Below, piece by piece: positions 1 to 8,261 of a DNA stretch of 64,000 nt. The position numbers and the translations under genes are program-made. Every line of letters begins with the position of its first letter. The stretch's first letter is position 1. The notes under the pieces are model-generated. The model did not search any database and was not told where the DNA came from. It was given only the letters and a program-made list of their open reading frames with translations. The stretch spans positions 1-64,000 of the forward strand of contig NZ_JAKFZS010000027.1 of the NCBI RefSeq assembly GCF_021654285.1, given 5' to 3'. This DNA is from Pseudoalteromonas luteoviolacea (lineage in GTDB: Bacteria; Pseudomonadota; Gammaproteobacteria; Enterobacterales; Alteromonadaceae).

Positions 1-20
1 GAATCCCCTAGGGGACGCCA
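1..20 (+). tRNA. tRNA-Glu, 3' end only
   Basis: The first 20 bases match the T-arm 3' strand, acceptor strand and encoded CCA of bacterial tRNA-Glu (in E. coli the gene also ends CCCCTAGGGGACGCCA). The anticodon lies outside the window, so the isoacceptor assignment rests on this 3' end alone. A T-rich stretch follows. Confidence 0.75.
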
Positions 21-296
21 TTTTCTTTGTTATCTTTCAGCTATTCTTGCTAATTTTATCCCCTTTGCTAACTTTAAATTTATTATTGCAGTGCGCAATT
101 GACTCTCGTGCTTAATGACTTTGATTGGTATTGTGTATTTCCTTTCTTTTCATGTTCAATTAAGATTTGGTTGATGAATAAATTTAAATTTTCAATTATC
201 TCCATAAGCTTGATTTAGAACAATTTTTGGTCATTTTTGTCATGCTCGCATTAGCGTAATCACTTACTATTGCTTTTTAATTTAGAGTGAGTTGCT
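21..296. other. AT-rich intergenic region, no gene seen
   Basis: Between the tRNA-Glu end and the chemoreceptor gene lies AT-rich DNA with no coding signal. It should hold the tRNA terminator (T-rich at 21-60) and the chemoreceptor promoter. A Shine-Dalgarno-like AGTGAG stands a few bases before the ATG at 297. No convincing -35/-10 pair was assigned. Confidence 0.4.
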
Positions 297-1877
297 ATGA
301 CTAAAGGAAGATCAACGGTAACCAACCGCGAATACGACTATCCCAGTTCTTATAATTTGCTATCAACAACCAACACCAAAGGGCAGATTAAATATGCTAA
401 TCGTCAGTTTTGTGAAGTAGCTGGCTTTGAACTACATGAACTAGAAGGTAAGCCGCACAATATTGTGCGCCACCCAAGCATGCCAAAACCCGCATTTCAA
501 AACATGTGGAACTACATTGAGTCTGGCAAGCCTTGGATGGGGATGGTAAAAAACCGCTGTAAAAATGGTGATCACTACTGGGTTAATGCCTATGTGACAC
601 CGATTTCGAATAATAGCGGCCAAACTGTCGAATACCAATCGGTCAGAACAAAACCAGATCGTGCAGTGGTTAATCGGGCAGAAAAAATATATCAAAAACT
701 TAATGATGGGGCAGCAGTAGAGAGCTTTACGAGAGCTTCTATGTCGTTGTCTGCGCAGATGATGTTGATTATTGGTGTATTTTACATACTAAGCATGGTT
801 TTTGCGTCGCTGCCATCACCGTGGTCCTATATCTTAGAAACCATTCTGGTTGTTGTTGCTTTAGTTTTGACCTACCAGCGTTTGTCCCCAGTAAGGGAGT
901 TAAGTCAAAAAGCACGAAAGGTCTATGACAACCCTCTGATGCAAAAGATTTATATTAACAAGGTCAATGATATTGCAGCGATCGAGCTGGCGTTACTAGC
1001 GAGAGAATCAGAGTTACGTGCGGTACTTGGTAGAGTAAAAGATGCCAGTGATACGGTACGAGGCCATGCCAAAGAAACCGTTGATGAGTGTGATAAAAGT
1101 GCGCAACTGCTTAATAATCAACAGGCCCAGACAGGGTCACTTGCAACTGCGATCAATCAAATGACGGCGACGATCCAAGAAATTGCGTCGAATACCAACA
1201 ATGCCGCATCGCAGTCAGAAGCTGCGCTCAAGTCTGTAAAAGAGGGAAGTTTGGCGGTCAATGAAAATATGGAAAATAACTACACCTTGTCAGAAGAGTT
1301 GACTCAAACCCAATCCGATATTGAAGATCTCAATGCACAAACCGTTAATATTGGCGGTGTTGTGGATGTGATCCGTGGGATCTCCGAACAAACGAATTTG
1401 CTGGCGTTAAATGCGGCCATTGAAGCAGCGCGCGCAGGAGAGCAAGGCAGAGGCTTTGCTGTTGTGGCTGATGAAGTCAGGGCGCTGGCACAGCGTACTC
1501 AAGATTCGACCAAGGAAATCGATGATATTGTCGCGAACCTAAGACAACGTGCAGAGCGAGCAGTGCAAGCAATACAAAATGGGGTTGATAAGTCAGGCCA
1601 ATGCGTGGAAAAAGCAGAGGGCACGAAAGCTTCTTTAGACAGTATCAACTCAATAGTAAACGATATCTCCAGCTTGAATTATCAAATCGCAACTTCAACG
1701 GAAGAAATGTCGGGAGTCAGTAACGAGCTCAATAATAATGCAGTGACGATTTCGCAGTTAGCGACTGATTCATTGCAAAGCTCTGATAGATCTCTTGAAA
1801 CCATGGCAAACACCCAAAAAGCCCTAGCTGATCAAAAATCGTTAGTGGATCAGTTTATCGCTAAATTTCAAAGTTAA
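297..1877 (+). CDS. Methyl-accepting chemotaxis protein with N-terminal PAS domain (Aer type)
   Basis: This 526-residue chemoreceptor starts with a cytoplasmic PAS domain (about residues 20-115; NIVRHPSMP and the W...NRCKNGDHYWV stretch are typical of Aer-like redox or energy taxis sensors). Next comes a membrane hairpin of two hydrophobic segments (about 150-195). A coiled signalling domain follows, whose conserved hairpin tip (about 358-405) contains ISEQTNLLALNAAIEAARAG and VVADEVRALA. There is no periplasmic sensor domain and no C-terminal CheR pentapeptide. It should signal to CheA/CheW. By analogy with Aer it may bind FAD and report redox state, but ligand and cofactor are inferred. It stands alone, followed by a weak hairpin. 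Confidence 0.93.
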   Translation: MTKGRSTVTNREYDYPSSYNLLSTTNTKGQIKYANRQFCEVAGFELHELEGKPHNIVRHPSMPKPAFQNMWNYIESGKPWMGMVKNRCKNGDHYWVNAYVTPISNNSGQTVEYQSVRTKPDRAVVNRAEKIYQKLNDGAAVESFTRASMSLSAQMMLIIGVFYILSMVFASLPSPWSYILETILVVVALVLTYQRLSPVRELSQKARKVYDNPLMQKIYINKVNDIAAIELALLARESELRAVLGRVKDASDTVRGHAKETVDECDKSAQLLNNQQAQTGSLATAINQMTATIQEIASNTNNAASQSEAALKSVKEGSLAVNENMENNYTLSEELTQTQSDIEDLNAQTVNIGGVVDVIRGISEQTNLLALNAAIEAARAGEQGRGFAVVADEVRALAQRTQDSTKEIDDIVANLRQRAERAVQAIQNGVDKSGQCVEKAEGTKASLDSINSIVNDISSLNYQIATSTEEMSGVSNELNNNAVTISQLATDSLQSSDRSLETMANTQKALADQKSLVDQFIAKFQS

Positions 1878-1887
1878 TTATGACGAA

Positions 1888-1911
1888 TGTGGCGTGTCAC
1901 TACATGCCACA
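1888..1911 (+). terminator. Hairpin after the chemoreceptor gene
   Basis: A 9-bp stem with one G-U pair (TGTGGCGTG/CATGCCACA, loop 6) lies 11 bases after the stop codon. It lacks a run of T, so it may be a weak terminator or an mRNA-stabilising hairpin. Confidence 0.35.
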
Positions 1912-2034
1912 CTTGTTGGCAGGTTATCTAAATAAAAATAGCCAGTTTATTCAATTAATTTATCTCTATTTCTCATAAGATTTTCAGTAGTCGCAATTAA
2001 GCGGATAGTTTTGTTGAGTTTACAGAGGTATATT

Positions 2035-2373
2035 ATGAATAAAGTTCTAAAACTGGCCTATGAAAGGGAAATGTTTACTGCACAGACTTTGTATCTGCAA
2101 GGCGATTTTATTACTTGTTTTAAGTCTCTTGAAAGAGCGCATATTCTTGGTCAGCAGTCTGTACTCAGACACACCAAAAGCCATTGGTGGATGCTAAAGG
2201 TAGGAATTAAACTGGCGGATAAAAAAGAAGTATTGGCACAAATATTAAGAGTGTTTGCAGCGATTATTTTCTCACGCCTTTGGGTGCCTAAAGGCAATAC
2301 GGGGGGTGCCAATGTCAGTGCATTTAAGTCTATGCCTATACCATATGATCTTAAAGTATTTTTTAATGAATAA
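2035..2373 (+). CDS. DUF3703 family protein
   Basis: A 112-residue protein of the DUF3703 type. The conserved region is helix-rich (FKSLERAHILGQQS, then HTKSHWWMLKVGIK) and continues through a short hydrophobic stretch and a conserved PKGNTGG. The family has no established function. The start at 2035 is preferred over the upstream in-frame TTG at 2011 because AGAGG sits 7 bases before this ATG. It is followed after 66 bases by an AraC-type regulator on the same strand, so the two may be co-transcribed. The family assignment is by recognition of the sequence pattern. Confidence 0.75.
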   Translation: MNKVLKLAYEREMFTAQTLYLQGDFITCFKSLERAHILGQQSVLRHTKSHWWMLKVGIKLADKKEVLAQILRVFAAIIFSRLWVPKGNTGGANVSAFKSMPIPYDLKVFFNE

Positions 2374-2439
2374 AGAGAAAATTTAATTAGAGTTAATCCT
2401 AAAAGCACATCTACCAACGGCAAAGAGAGTGAAAAAGTT

Positions 2440-3174
2440 TTGCAGCAAAACGTCTGGATAAAGACTGGGTATATATTACTCTATGGCGCTAGTATAGATG
2501 CGATTGCACACCAGCATGTCGCTATGCAAGTTGTTTGTCCAGATAGGGACAGTACTTGCATTCTAGCTGGTAAGACACTTCATAATGCGGTGATCATTGA
2601 CTCAAATACGCCACATTGCTTGAAGATGGAAAGCGGGTGGGTGTTATTAGTTGAGCCACACAGCGTATTAGGGGCGTGCTTAAAGGCGCAATTAAGTGGT
2701 CAGCCTCTGAAAGTGCTCAGCATCTCGGCGACCCTGCAGCCCCTTCTATCTCAAAGTGACGCGATCACTGTTTTTTTCAAAGCATTTTCTGAGTTAATAC
2801 AGGGAGCGCAGATGTTCGATAACCAGCTAAATACAATTACAGATCCTCGGATTAGTCGTTTGTTGTCTGAGCTGAATTCGTGTTTTGATGGGCAGTGTAT
2901 TAAGCCTTTGCAATGGCGTGCAAAAGAGGTTGCACACAAATATCATTTGTCAGAAAGTCGGTTTTTACACCTTTTCTCTGAGCAAGTAGGCATTGCTTGG
3001 CGGCCTTATTTATTATGGAGAAGAATGTTATGTGCATTGCTGACAATGCAAAAAGGCGCGAGTGCAACCGAAGCCGCTTTTAGTGCAGGCTTTTCTGATA
3101 GTGCCCATTTGAGTCGTACTTTTAAAAATACATTTGGTATGACAATTAGACAGGCTATCAGTTTATTTAAGTAA
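2440..3174 (+). CDS. AraC-family transcriptional regulator
   Basis: A 244-residue protein. The N-terminal 140 residues look like a small cupin-type sensor domain of no recognised ligand. The C-terminal 100 residues form the double helix-turn-helix of AraC/XylS proteins: first helix pair around AKEVAHKYHLSESRFLHLF, second around ATEAAFSAGFSDSAHLSRTF, with the family-typical F(K)xxFGMT ending. The start is a TTG codon with AGAGAG about 10 bases upstream. No ATG is available near the expected N-terminus. Targets are unknown. The neighbouring DUF3703 gene and the DUF2306-like membrane protein gene are candidates by position only. Confidence 0.85.
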   Translation: MQQNVWIKTGYILLYGASIDAIAHQHVAMQVVCPDRDSTCILAGKTLHNAVIIDSNTPHCLKMESGWVLLVEPHSVLGACLKAQLSGQPLKVLSISATLQPLLSQSDAITVFFKAFSELIQGAQMFDNQLNTITDPRISRLLSELNSCFDGQCIKPLQWRAKEVAHKYHLSESRFLHLFSEQVGIAWRPYLLWRRMLCALLTMQKGASATEAAFSAGFSDSAHLSRTFKNTFGMTIRQAISLFK

Positions 3175-3487
3175 CAGGTGTAATAAGTTAAAGCACGTAA
3201 TACATATCTTAGCCTTTCAAGTACACCGCTTAGGTGCAAATTTCCTTTTAATACCACAGTAAAATTTTTTGAGAACTCAAATCGTTATTAACAGATTAAA
3301 AAGTATAGATATAATCAAAATTAGTAACAAGTGGTTATTTTTTGTAACATTTCAAGGGTATCTATAACGTTGCGCTTATGCCAATTTATCCAACACTGTG
3401 AAGTATGAAATTTAACCGTTCTGTTTGTGTATGATTATCTGTTTGAACGGTTATGAAAGCATGCACATGAATACAAAAGGAGGCGTA

Positions 3488-4162
3488 ATGCTTACGGTGC
3501 ATATTATAGCTGGTTCATTTTTACTGTTGTTTGGTATTGGCGCTTTGAGCTTTGCAAAAGGAAAGCTTCGGCATAGATGGTCAGGTAACCTATTTTTCCT
3601 TGCGATGTTAATAATGACAGGGACCGCTGCTTTTTTTAATGGCGGTGCAACCATGTCCTTGATGACATTTTATTATGGTGCGACTGCTTGGGCGATTGTG
3701 CTCAGAAAAGAGCAAACAACCGGTATTTTTGAAATATTGGCTATGTGCTTAATACTCTATGTCAGCATATCATTATTTTATTTTGTATATACCACAGTGG
3801 ATTTGGATCCGACCTTCAAAGCTATTTTCACGATTCATGCCTCTGTGGCCTTATTGGCAGCAGGTATGGATCTTAGGATGATCCTAAAGGGTGGCCTTTC
3901 GGGTAAGCATCGTATCGCTAGGCACACGTGGCGGTCGTGTTTTGCTATGCTGGGGGCTGTGATGTCGTTTTCAGCAAATACATCAGATAGGTGGCCTGAT
4001 TTTATTAACAGTAATGCGTTAATTTATCTGATGATAGGCGTACTATTTTACTGGGTAATTAGAGTGCTATTCACTGGTTGGTCAAAACAGTTAAACCGTA
4101 TTATCGGTGACAGCTTACTCCTCAAGAGGTTGCCAGTATTTAAGCGAGATATTAAAGAGTAA
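3488..4162 (+). CDS. DUF2306-like multi-pass membrane protein
   Basis: A 224-residue integral membrane protein with about seven hydrophobic segments. The N-terminus has a pattern seen in DUF2306-like proteins: a His in the first helix (TVHIIAGSF), then the KGKLRHRWSGNLFF loop, and later a second basic His-containing loop (RIARHTWRS). Paired intramembrane histidines suggest haem or metal binding, but this is inference. The start at 3488 is chosen because a strong AGGAGG-type ribosome site (3478-3483) lies 4-5 bases upstream. Longer in-frame starts at 3425 and 3467 lack one. Function is unknown. Confidence 0.75.
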   Translation: MLTVHIIAGSFLLLFGIGALSFAKGKLRHRWSGNLFFLAMLIMTGTAAFFNGGATMSLMTFYYGATAWAIVLRKEQTTGIFEILAMCLILYVSISLFYFVYTTVDLDPTFKAIFTIHASVALLAAGMDLRMILKGGLSGKHRIARHTWRSCFAMLGAVMSFSANTSDRWPDFINSNALIYLMIGVLFYWVIRVLFTGWSKQLNRIIGDSLLLKRLPVFKRDIKE

Positions 4163-4185
4163 CAGCGCGCTATTTTATATCAATT

Positions 4186-4211
4186 GTGATGGGCGAGAGC
4201 GCGCCCATCAC
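4186..4211. terminator. Hairpin between convergent genes
   Basis: A perfect 10-bp stem (GTGATGGGCG/CGCCCATCAC, loop 6) lies between two genes that end facing each other. It lacks a T-run on either side, so it is a candidate bidirectional or factor-assisted terminator. Confidence 0.4.
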
Positions 4212-4282
4212 TGAGCCCCTAAAAATGACAATGGAAGAGCCTGTATATTATGACTATTTAAACCGCCCCAGATTACATAGGT

Positions 4283-5329
4283 TTATGAGGTCAATTGTTG
4301 TTTACGGTACTGCCCAGGAGTGCAGCCTGTAAACTCTTTAAACGCACGACTAAATGGGGCCGCAGACGCAAAGCCACTTTCAATACCAACGACAAGCACC
4401 GGCCAATCGCGTTTCTCAGGTGCACTTAATATTGATTTTGCGTACTCTATACGCATCTGGTTCACATAGTGATTAAAGTTCTTCGCATCGAAGTAATCGA
4501 GCATAATAGCGCGGATACGATACTCGGGAAGGTCTAGCTCACGAGCAATATCGGCAACACGTAAATTTGCGTCCAAAAAGCGTTTTTCTTCAACCAACAG
4601 ATGTTGAATTTTCTGAGCGAGTGGGCGCTCACTTTGGCGAGCATCCTCTTTTTTGTCATCCTGTTTCACGAATTGTTGCTGACGAAATCGTATCAACCAA
4701 TGTGAACTGAAAAAGATTAAAATATATGCGAACACGACCAACCATTTTCGTCCTTCGCCCATCGCTAATTCTTTGGGCAGAGCGACAGCAATCAGCATAA
4801 CGCTGATGATGCTCACCAAAAATGAAGACAGGTAGATCATCGCGATTTTACGTTGAATCATAGCTGCGCTTTGTAATACCCGATAGCCCTCCCAAAACGC
4901 AAGAATGAGCATACCTGATGATAATATTGCAATTGCTTCGGATAACACCGTTATTGAAGTTGATAGCCAATCGCTTTGGAGCTGCCACATCTTTTCTATA
5001 AATCGGAATAGGTGCCTTAATATCAGGCATATTCCTAGTACACCTGCAAACTGGAGGTGGTGGTGATTAATGGGATTGGTTTTTCGAAAAAATGCACGTG
5101 AAAAAAGCCAGTACCCACTACAGGTCGCAAACCCGAATATCCCTATCAGGTGATGATAAGGGGTAAAGTAAGTGCTTGTTAGTTGATAGGCAAGATACAT
5201 CGACGAGGAAGCACAAAAACCTGCAAAAGCTAAATGTAAAATGTGCTTTTGTCGAAGGCGATAATGATTGAAAGCTAATACCAAACTTAGCAAGACGGTA
5301 AGTGACTGCGCAATTTTTAGTGGATCCAA
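4283..5329 (-). CDS. Membrane-anchored AraC-family regulator
   Basis: A 348-residue protein. The N-terminal 210 residues hold six to seven hydrophobic segments. A charged linker (KQDDKKEDARQSERP) follows, then a C-terminal AraC-type double helix-turn-helix (about 235-345; VADIARELDLPEYRIRAIM and FASAAPFSRAFKEFTGCTPGQYR). This fits membrane-sensing AraC proteins common in Alteromonadales and Bacteroidetes. The signal is unknown. It is divergent from the small membrane protein gene at 5494, with a 160-bp region in between that probably holds both promoters, so that gene is the first candidate target. Confidence 0.85.
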   Translation of the reverse strand: MDPLKIAQSLTVLLSLVLAFNHYRLRQKHILHLAFAGFCASSSMYLAYQLTSTYFTPYHHLIGIFGFATCSGYWLFSRAFFRKTNPINHHHLQFAGVLGICLILRHLFRFIEKMWQLQSDWLSTSITVLSEAIAILSSGMLILAFWEGYRVLQSAAMIQRKIAMIYLSSFLVSIISVMLIAVALPKELAMGEGRKWLVVFAYILIFFSSHWLIRFRQQQFVKQDDKKEDARQSERPLAQKIQHLLVEEKRFLDANLRVADIARELDLPEYRIRAIMLDYFDAKNFNHYVNQMRIEYAKSILSAPEKRDWPVLVVGIESGFASAAPFSRAFKEFTGCTPGQYRKQQLTS

Positions 5330-5493
5330 TTTTGATTCCCTCCCACTTTTATACCGATTCTACATTAATCTCGTTTCTTTTCGATAATCTTCTGATTTAT
5401 CCGCTTTTATTAGTATCGATTTTGAAATTCGATGCGCTTTAGAGCTTTCATATTGGCAGTATTGACGTGAAATTTAGAAGACAAGGTACAGTT

Positions 5494-6003
5494 ATGAAAA
5501 ATAAATCTGTCATTGATAACGAAAGTGTCTGTGAGAAAAATAAGCCAGCTAACGAGTACGACTCAATACAACATTGTGCACCAGCAGTCGCATTGTGGAA
5601 AACATGGGGGCTTAGACTTATATTTGCTGCAATGGTAATTGTTCTGGGCTCTAAGCAGTTAAATTATATCTTAGAAGGCGCCTCTGAATGGGATCGCTGG
5701 AGAGGCCTTGGGCATTCAATGTTGTTTGCGCTGGCTTTATTTGCAATAGGCGGTGTTTTTCGTCCTTTAACTTTTTTACCTATTATGCTCTATGAAATCG
5801 TTTGGAAACTGGTTTGGCTGACTGTCGTTGCATTGCCTCCATTTCTGTCAGGTCAAGATGTGCCAAACATTGTAAACGCAAAAGCATCGATAATTGGCAT
5901 TGCTGTATTAATGGTTCTGATCCCGTGGCGTTATGTTTGGTGGAAGTATTTTACTCAGACGATTGAACCATGGAGACGAAAGAAAGCCGATGGGAATAAA
6001 TAA
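5494..6003 (+). CDS. Small membrane protein of unknown function
   Basis: A 169-residue protein with a polar N-terminus of about 35 residues and then three to four transmembrane segments (around 45-65, 75-95, 100-125 and 130-150). No family was recognised. The ATG at 5494 has AAGG at a suitable distance and is preferred over the in-frame GTG at 5467. It is divergent from a membrane AraC-type regulator that may control it. A hairpin follows the gene. Confidence 0.7.
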   Translation: MKNKSVIDNESVCEKNKPANEYDSIQHCAPAVALWKTWGLRLIFAAMVIVLGSKQLNYILEGASEWDRWRGLGHSMLFALALFAIGGVFRPLTFLPIMLYEIVWKLVWLTVVALPPFLSGQDVPNIVNAKASIIGIAVLMVLIPWRYVWWKYFTQTIEPWRRKKADGNK

Positions 6004-6021
6004 GCTGTAATTTTGATGAAG

Positions 6022-6048
6022 GCTGCTAGGCAATAATTGCTAGCAGCT
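6022..6048 (+). terminator. Probable weak terminator
   Basis: GCTGCTAG and CTAGCAGC form an 8-bp stem, extended by three more pairs past a bulged G, and a short TTT follows. It lies 20 bases after the stop codon of the small membrane protein gene. Confidence 0.45.
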
Positions 6049-6174
6049 TTACATTAGCAAAACGCTTGCCTTCAATATAAAGGTATTTAAAGCAGCAGTT
6101 TATCTTTTATTGAATAACCAATTTAGCGCAAAGAACAGCTTGTCCATGACAGGATTGAACTTTAAATTGCCAAT

Positions 6175-6810
6175 TTAGACATCTGTTTTTTCTTTAAATT
6201 CGCACAAGTCTTCAATAATACAGCTGCCGCATTTTGGTTTACGTGCAGTACATACATAGCGACCATGCAAAATAAGCCAATGGTGCACATCCACTTTAAA
6301 CTCTTTTGGCACGACTTTTTCAAGCTTCTCTTCTACCGCGACGACATCTTTGCCCATAGCAAATTTAGTGCGGTTAGAGACTCTAAAAATATGGGTATCG
6401 ACTGCAATGGTCGGCCAACCAAATGCACAATTTAATACAACGTTTGCGGTTTTACGACCAACTCCAGGTAAGGCTTCTAACGCTTTACGGTCTTGGGGGA
6501 CTTCTGAGCCATGTTTTTCGATTAAAATTTGGCACAGTTTAAACACATTGTTAGCTTTTGAATTATATAAGCCAATGGTTTTTATGTACTCCTTTAAGCC
6601 TTCAACACCTAAATCTACAATTGCTTCTGGCGTATTGGCGACGGGAAACAATTTGCGAGTTGCCTTGTTAACGCCCACATCTGTCGCCTGTGCTGACAAG
6701 GTGACTGCAACCAATAATTCAAACGGGGTGGTGTACTCCAAGTCGGACTCTGGGTTTGGATTGTCTTCTCGCAGTCGAGTTAAAATCTCTAAACGTTTTG
6801 CTTTATTCAT
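6175..6810 (-). CDS. nth: Endonuclease III (DNA glycosylase/AP lyase)
   Basis: A 211-residue base-excision repair enzyme that removes oxidised pyrimidines and nicks abasic sites. Visible hallmarks are the helix-hairpin-helix LPGVGRKTA with the catalytic lysine (about residue 119), the catalytic aspartate in VDTHIFR, and a C-terminal [4Fe-4S] loop with the exact spacing C-x6-C-x2-C-x5-C (about 187-203). Length equals the E. coli enzyme. It lies downstream of rsxE on the same strand, as in E. coli, where nth is the last gene of the rsx operon. The 117-bp gap here holds a long hairpin. Confidence 0.97.
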   Translation of the reverse strand: MNKAKRLEILTRLREDNPNPESDLEYTTPFELLVAVTLSAQATDVGVNKATRKLFPVANTPEAIVDLGVEGLKEYIKTIGLYNSKANNVFKLCQILIEKHGSEVPQDRKALEALPGVGRKTANVVLNCAFGWPTIAVDTHIFRVSNRTKFAMGKDVVAVEEKLEKVVPKEFKVDVHHWLILHGRYVCTARKPKCGSCIIEDLCEFKEKTDV

Positions 6811-6840
6811 GACGGTTTTTAAGTAGTTAGCTAAGAGGGG

Positions 6841-6883
6841 CTAAGTGTGATTGCATCTTATTTGCCCCTGCAATCACACTTAG
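6841..6883. repeat. 15-bp inverted repeat between rsxE and nth
   Basis: CTAAGTGTGATTGCA at 6841-6855 and its exact complement at 6869-6883 form a perfect 15-bp stem with a 13-base loop. No T-run follows on the minus strand. It may be an attenuator, a processing site separating rsxE from nth, or an mRNA-stabilising hairpin. Confidence 0.6.
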
Positions 6884-6927
6884 GGTTTACGCAGACTAAG
6901 TGACGGCTTAGGCTGCGTTTAATTGTA

Positions 6928-7626
6928 TTAAGTTAGGCTAGTAACCCTTGCTCTTTCTGCTTTTTCAGCTGGTGCTGCTGGCTGAGCTTGTGCTTTTTGG
7001 CGCTCATCAAAGTAGTTTTTAGCAGCAATGATAAGGCCCAACCCCAAGAAAGCGCCAGGAGGTAAAATAGCCACTAGGAATTGGCTATCAAAGCTCAGTA
7101 CTTCAATTCGCAATGCCGTGGCCCAGTCTCCAAGTAATAGCTCTGCGCCATCAAATAAGGTACCTTGCCCGATAAGTTCACGCATTGCGCCTAAGATGAC
7201 CAACACGGCAGCAAAGCCCAGACCCATCATCACACCATCCCACGCTGATAATATGGGGGTGTTTTTTGATGCATAAGCTTCTGCCCGGCCAATAATGGCG
7301 CAGTTGGTCACAATTAAGGGAATGAAGATCCCCAGAGATTGATAGAGCCCAAATGTATATGCATTCATCAACAATTGAATGATGGTGACAAACGCGGCAA
7401 TGATCATCACAAATACAGGGATACGAATATCTTTGGGTACCCAATTTCTGACGATAGACACGGTGACGTTAGAACCAACTAATACAAGCAAGGTTGCGAT
7501 CCCAAGGCCTAAGGCATTGGTAACTGTGCTGGTGACAGCAAGCAGGGGACATAAGCCAAGCAGCTGTACCAAGGCGGCATTGTTTTTCCAAAGTCCCTCA
7601 TGGGCTAGTGTTTTGTACTCGCTCAT
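6928..7626 (-). CDS. rsxE: Rnf/Rsx electron transport complex subunit E
   Basis: A six-helix inner-membrane subunit of the Rsx (Rnf) complex, which moves electrons between NADH and ferredoxin-type carriers and in E. coli keeps SoxR reduced. Hydrophobic segments carry family patterns such as ALVQLLGLCPLLAVT, IPLIVTNCAIIGRAEA and LPPGAFLGLGL. The cysteine in VTNCA matches the one used with RsxA for an intramembrane iron-sulfur centre. The start is put at 7626, whose ATG overlaps the rsxG stop as ATGA and has AGGAG upstream, rather than at 7644. Confidence 0.96.
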   Translation of the reverse strand: MSEYKTLAHEGLWKNNAALVQLLGLCPLLAVTSTVTNALGLGIATLLVLVGSNVTVSIVRNWVPKDIRIPVFVMIIAAFVTIIQLLMNAYTFGLYQSLGIFIPLIVTNCAIIGRAEAYASKNTPILSAWDGVMMGLGFAAVLVILGAMRELIGQGTLFDGAELLLGDWATALRIEVLSFDSQFLVAILPPGAFLGLGLIIAAKNYFDERQKAQAQPAAPAEKAERARVTSLT

Positions 7627-8261
7627 AACTGCTCCTCTTGGCAAACATTGCTTTGTGCAAATAGGCTATCAAAGTTTTGATGGGCAAACCAAGTAGCCGT
7701 ATTCACAGAGTGGACAACCGCTCTAGGTGTGATGGTTGCCCCTGTAAATTGATCGAACATACCGCCTTCTTTTTTAACATTAAAGGCTTGGTCTTCTGCT
7801 GATTGTACTGTCATACCTGCAAAAGAGTGTACCCAGTCTGACTTTTTAACTTCGACTTTATCGCCCAAGCCAGGTGTTTCTTTATGCTGGGTAATACGCA
7901 CGCCTGCGATTTCTGCATTGGCATATACTGCGGTTAAGATGTCGATATTACCGCTATAACCTTCAGGGGTAATATGCTGCACTAATAAAGCGACAGGCTG
8001 ACCATTTTGCTTAGCACGATAGATTCGATGCGGTCCATTAGGACCAAGCTCTGGTGCATCGCTTTCGATGCAATCTAAATACAGTTCATTGTTGTATTTG
8101 TCAGCGGGCAGTACCTGTGTCAAGGTGCGCATCAGGTGTTTCTTTTCTTGCGCTTCGATACGAGGTGCTGTGAGCTGCTGCACGAGCGCAACGCTGCCTG
8201 TTGTGGCAAGGGCAAAGGCGGTGAGGATCGCGCCATTTTTTTTCATTGATGCGAGGATCAT
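7623..8261 (-). CDS. rsxG: Rnf/Rsx electron transport complex subunit G
   Basis: A 212-residue subunit with one N-terminal membrane anchor and a periplasmic FMN-binding domain. The flavin is attached to the last threonine of the (S/T)GATxT-type motif, seen here as FTGATIT (about residue 175). ETPGLGDKV is the other conserved FMN-domain signature. It overlaps rsxE by four bases (ATGA) and its start overlaps the rsxD stop, so translation is coupled along the operon. Confidence 0.97.
   Translation of the reverse strand: MILASMKKNGAILTAFALATTGSVALVQQLTAPRIEAQEKKHLMRTLTQVLPADKYNNELYLDCIESDAPELGPNGPHRIYRAKQNGQPVALLVQHITPEGYSGNIDILTAVYANAEIAGVRITQHKETPGLGDKVEVKKSDWVHSFAGMTVQSAEDQAFNVKKEGGMFDQFTGATITPRAVVHSVNTATWFAHQNFDSLFAQSNVCQEEQL

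Noticed and set aside
4848..5030. 60-codon minus-strand frame inside the AraC-type gene
   Set aside because: Shadow frame within a well-supported gene in a different phase.
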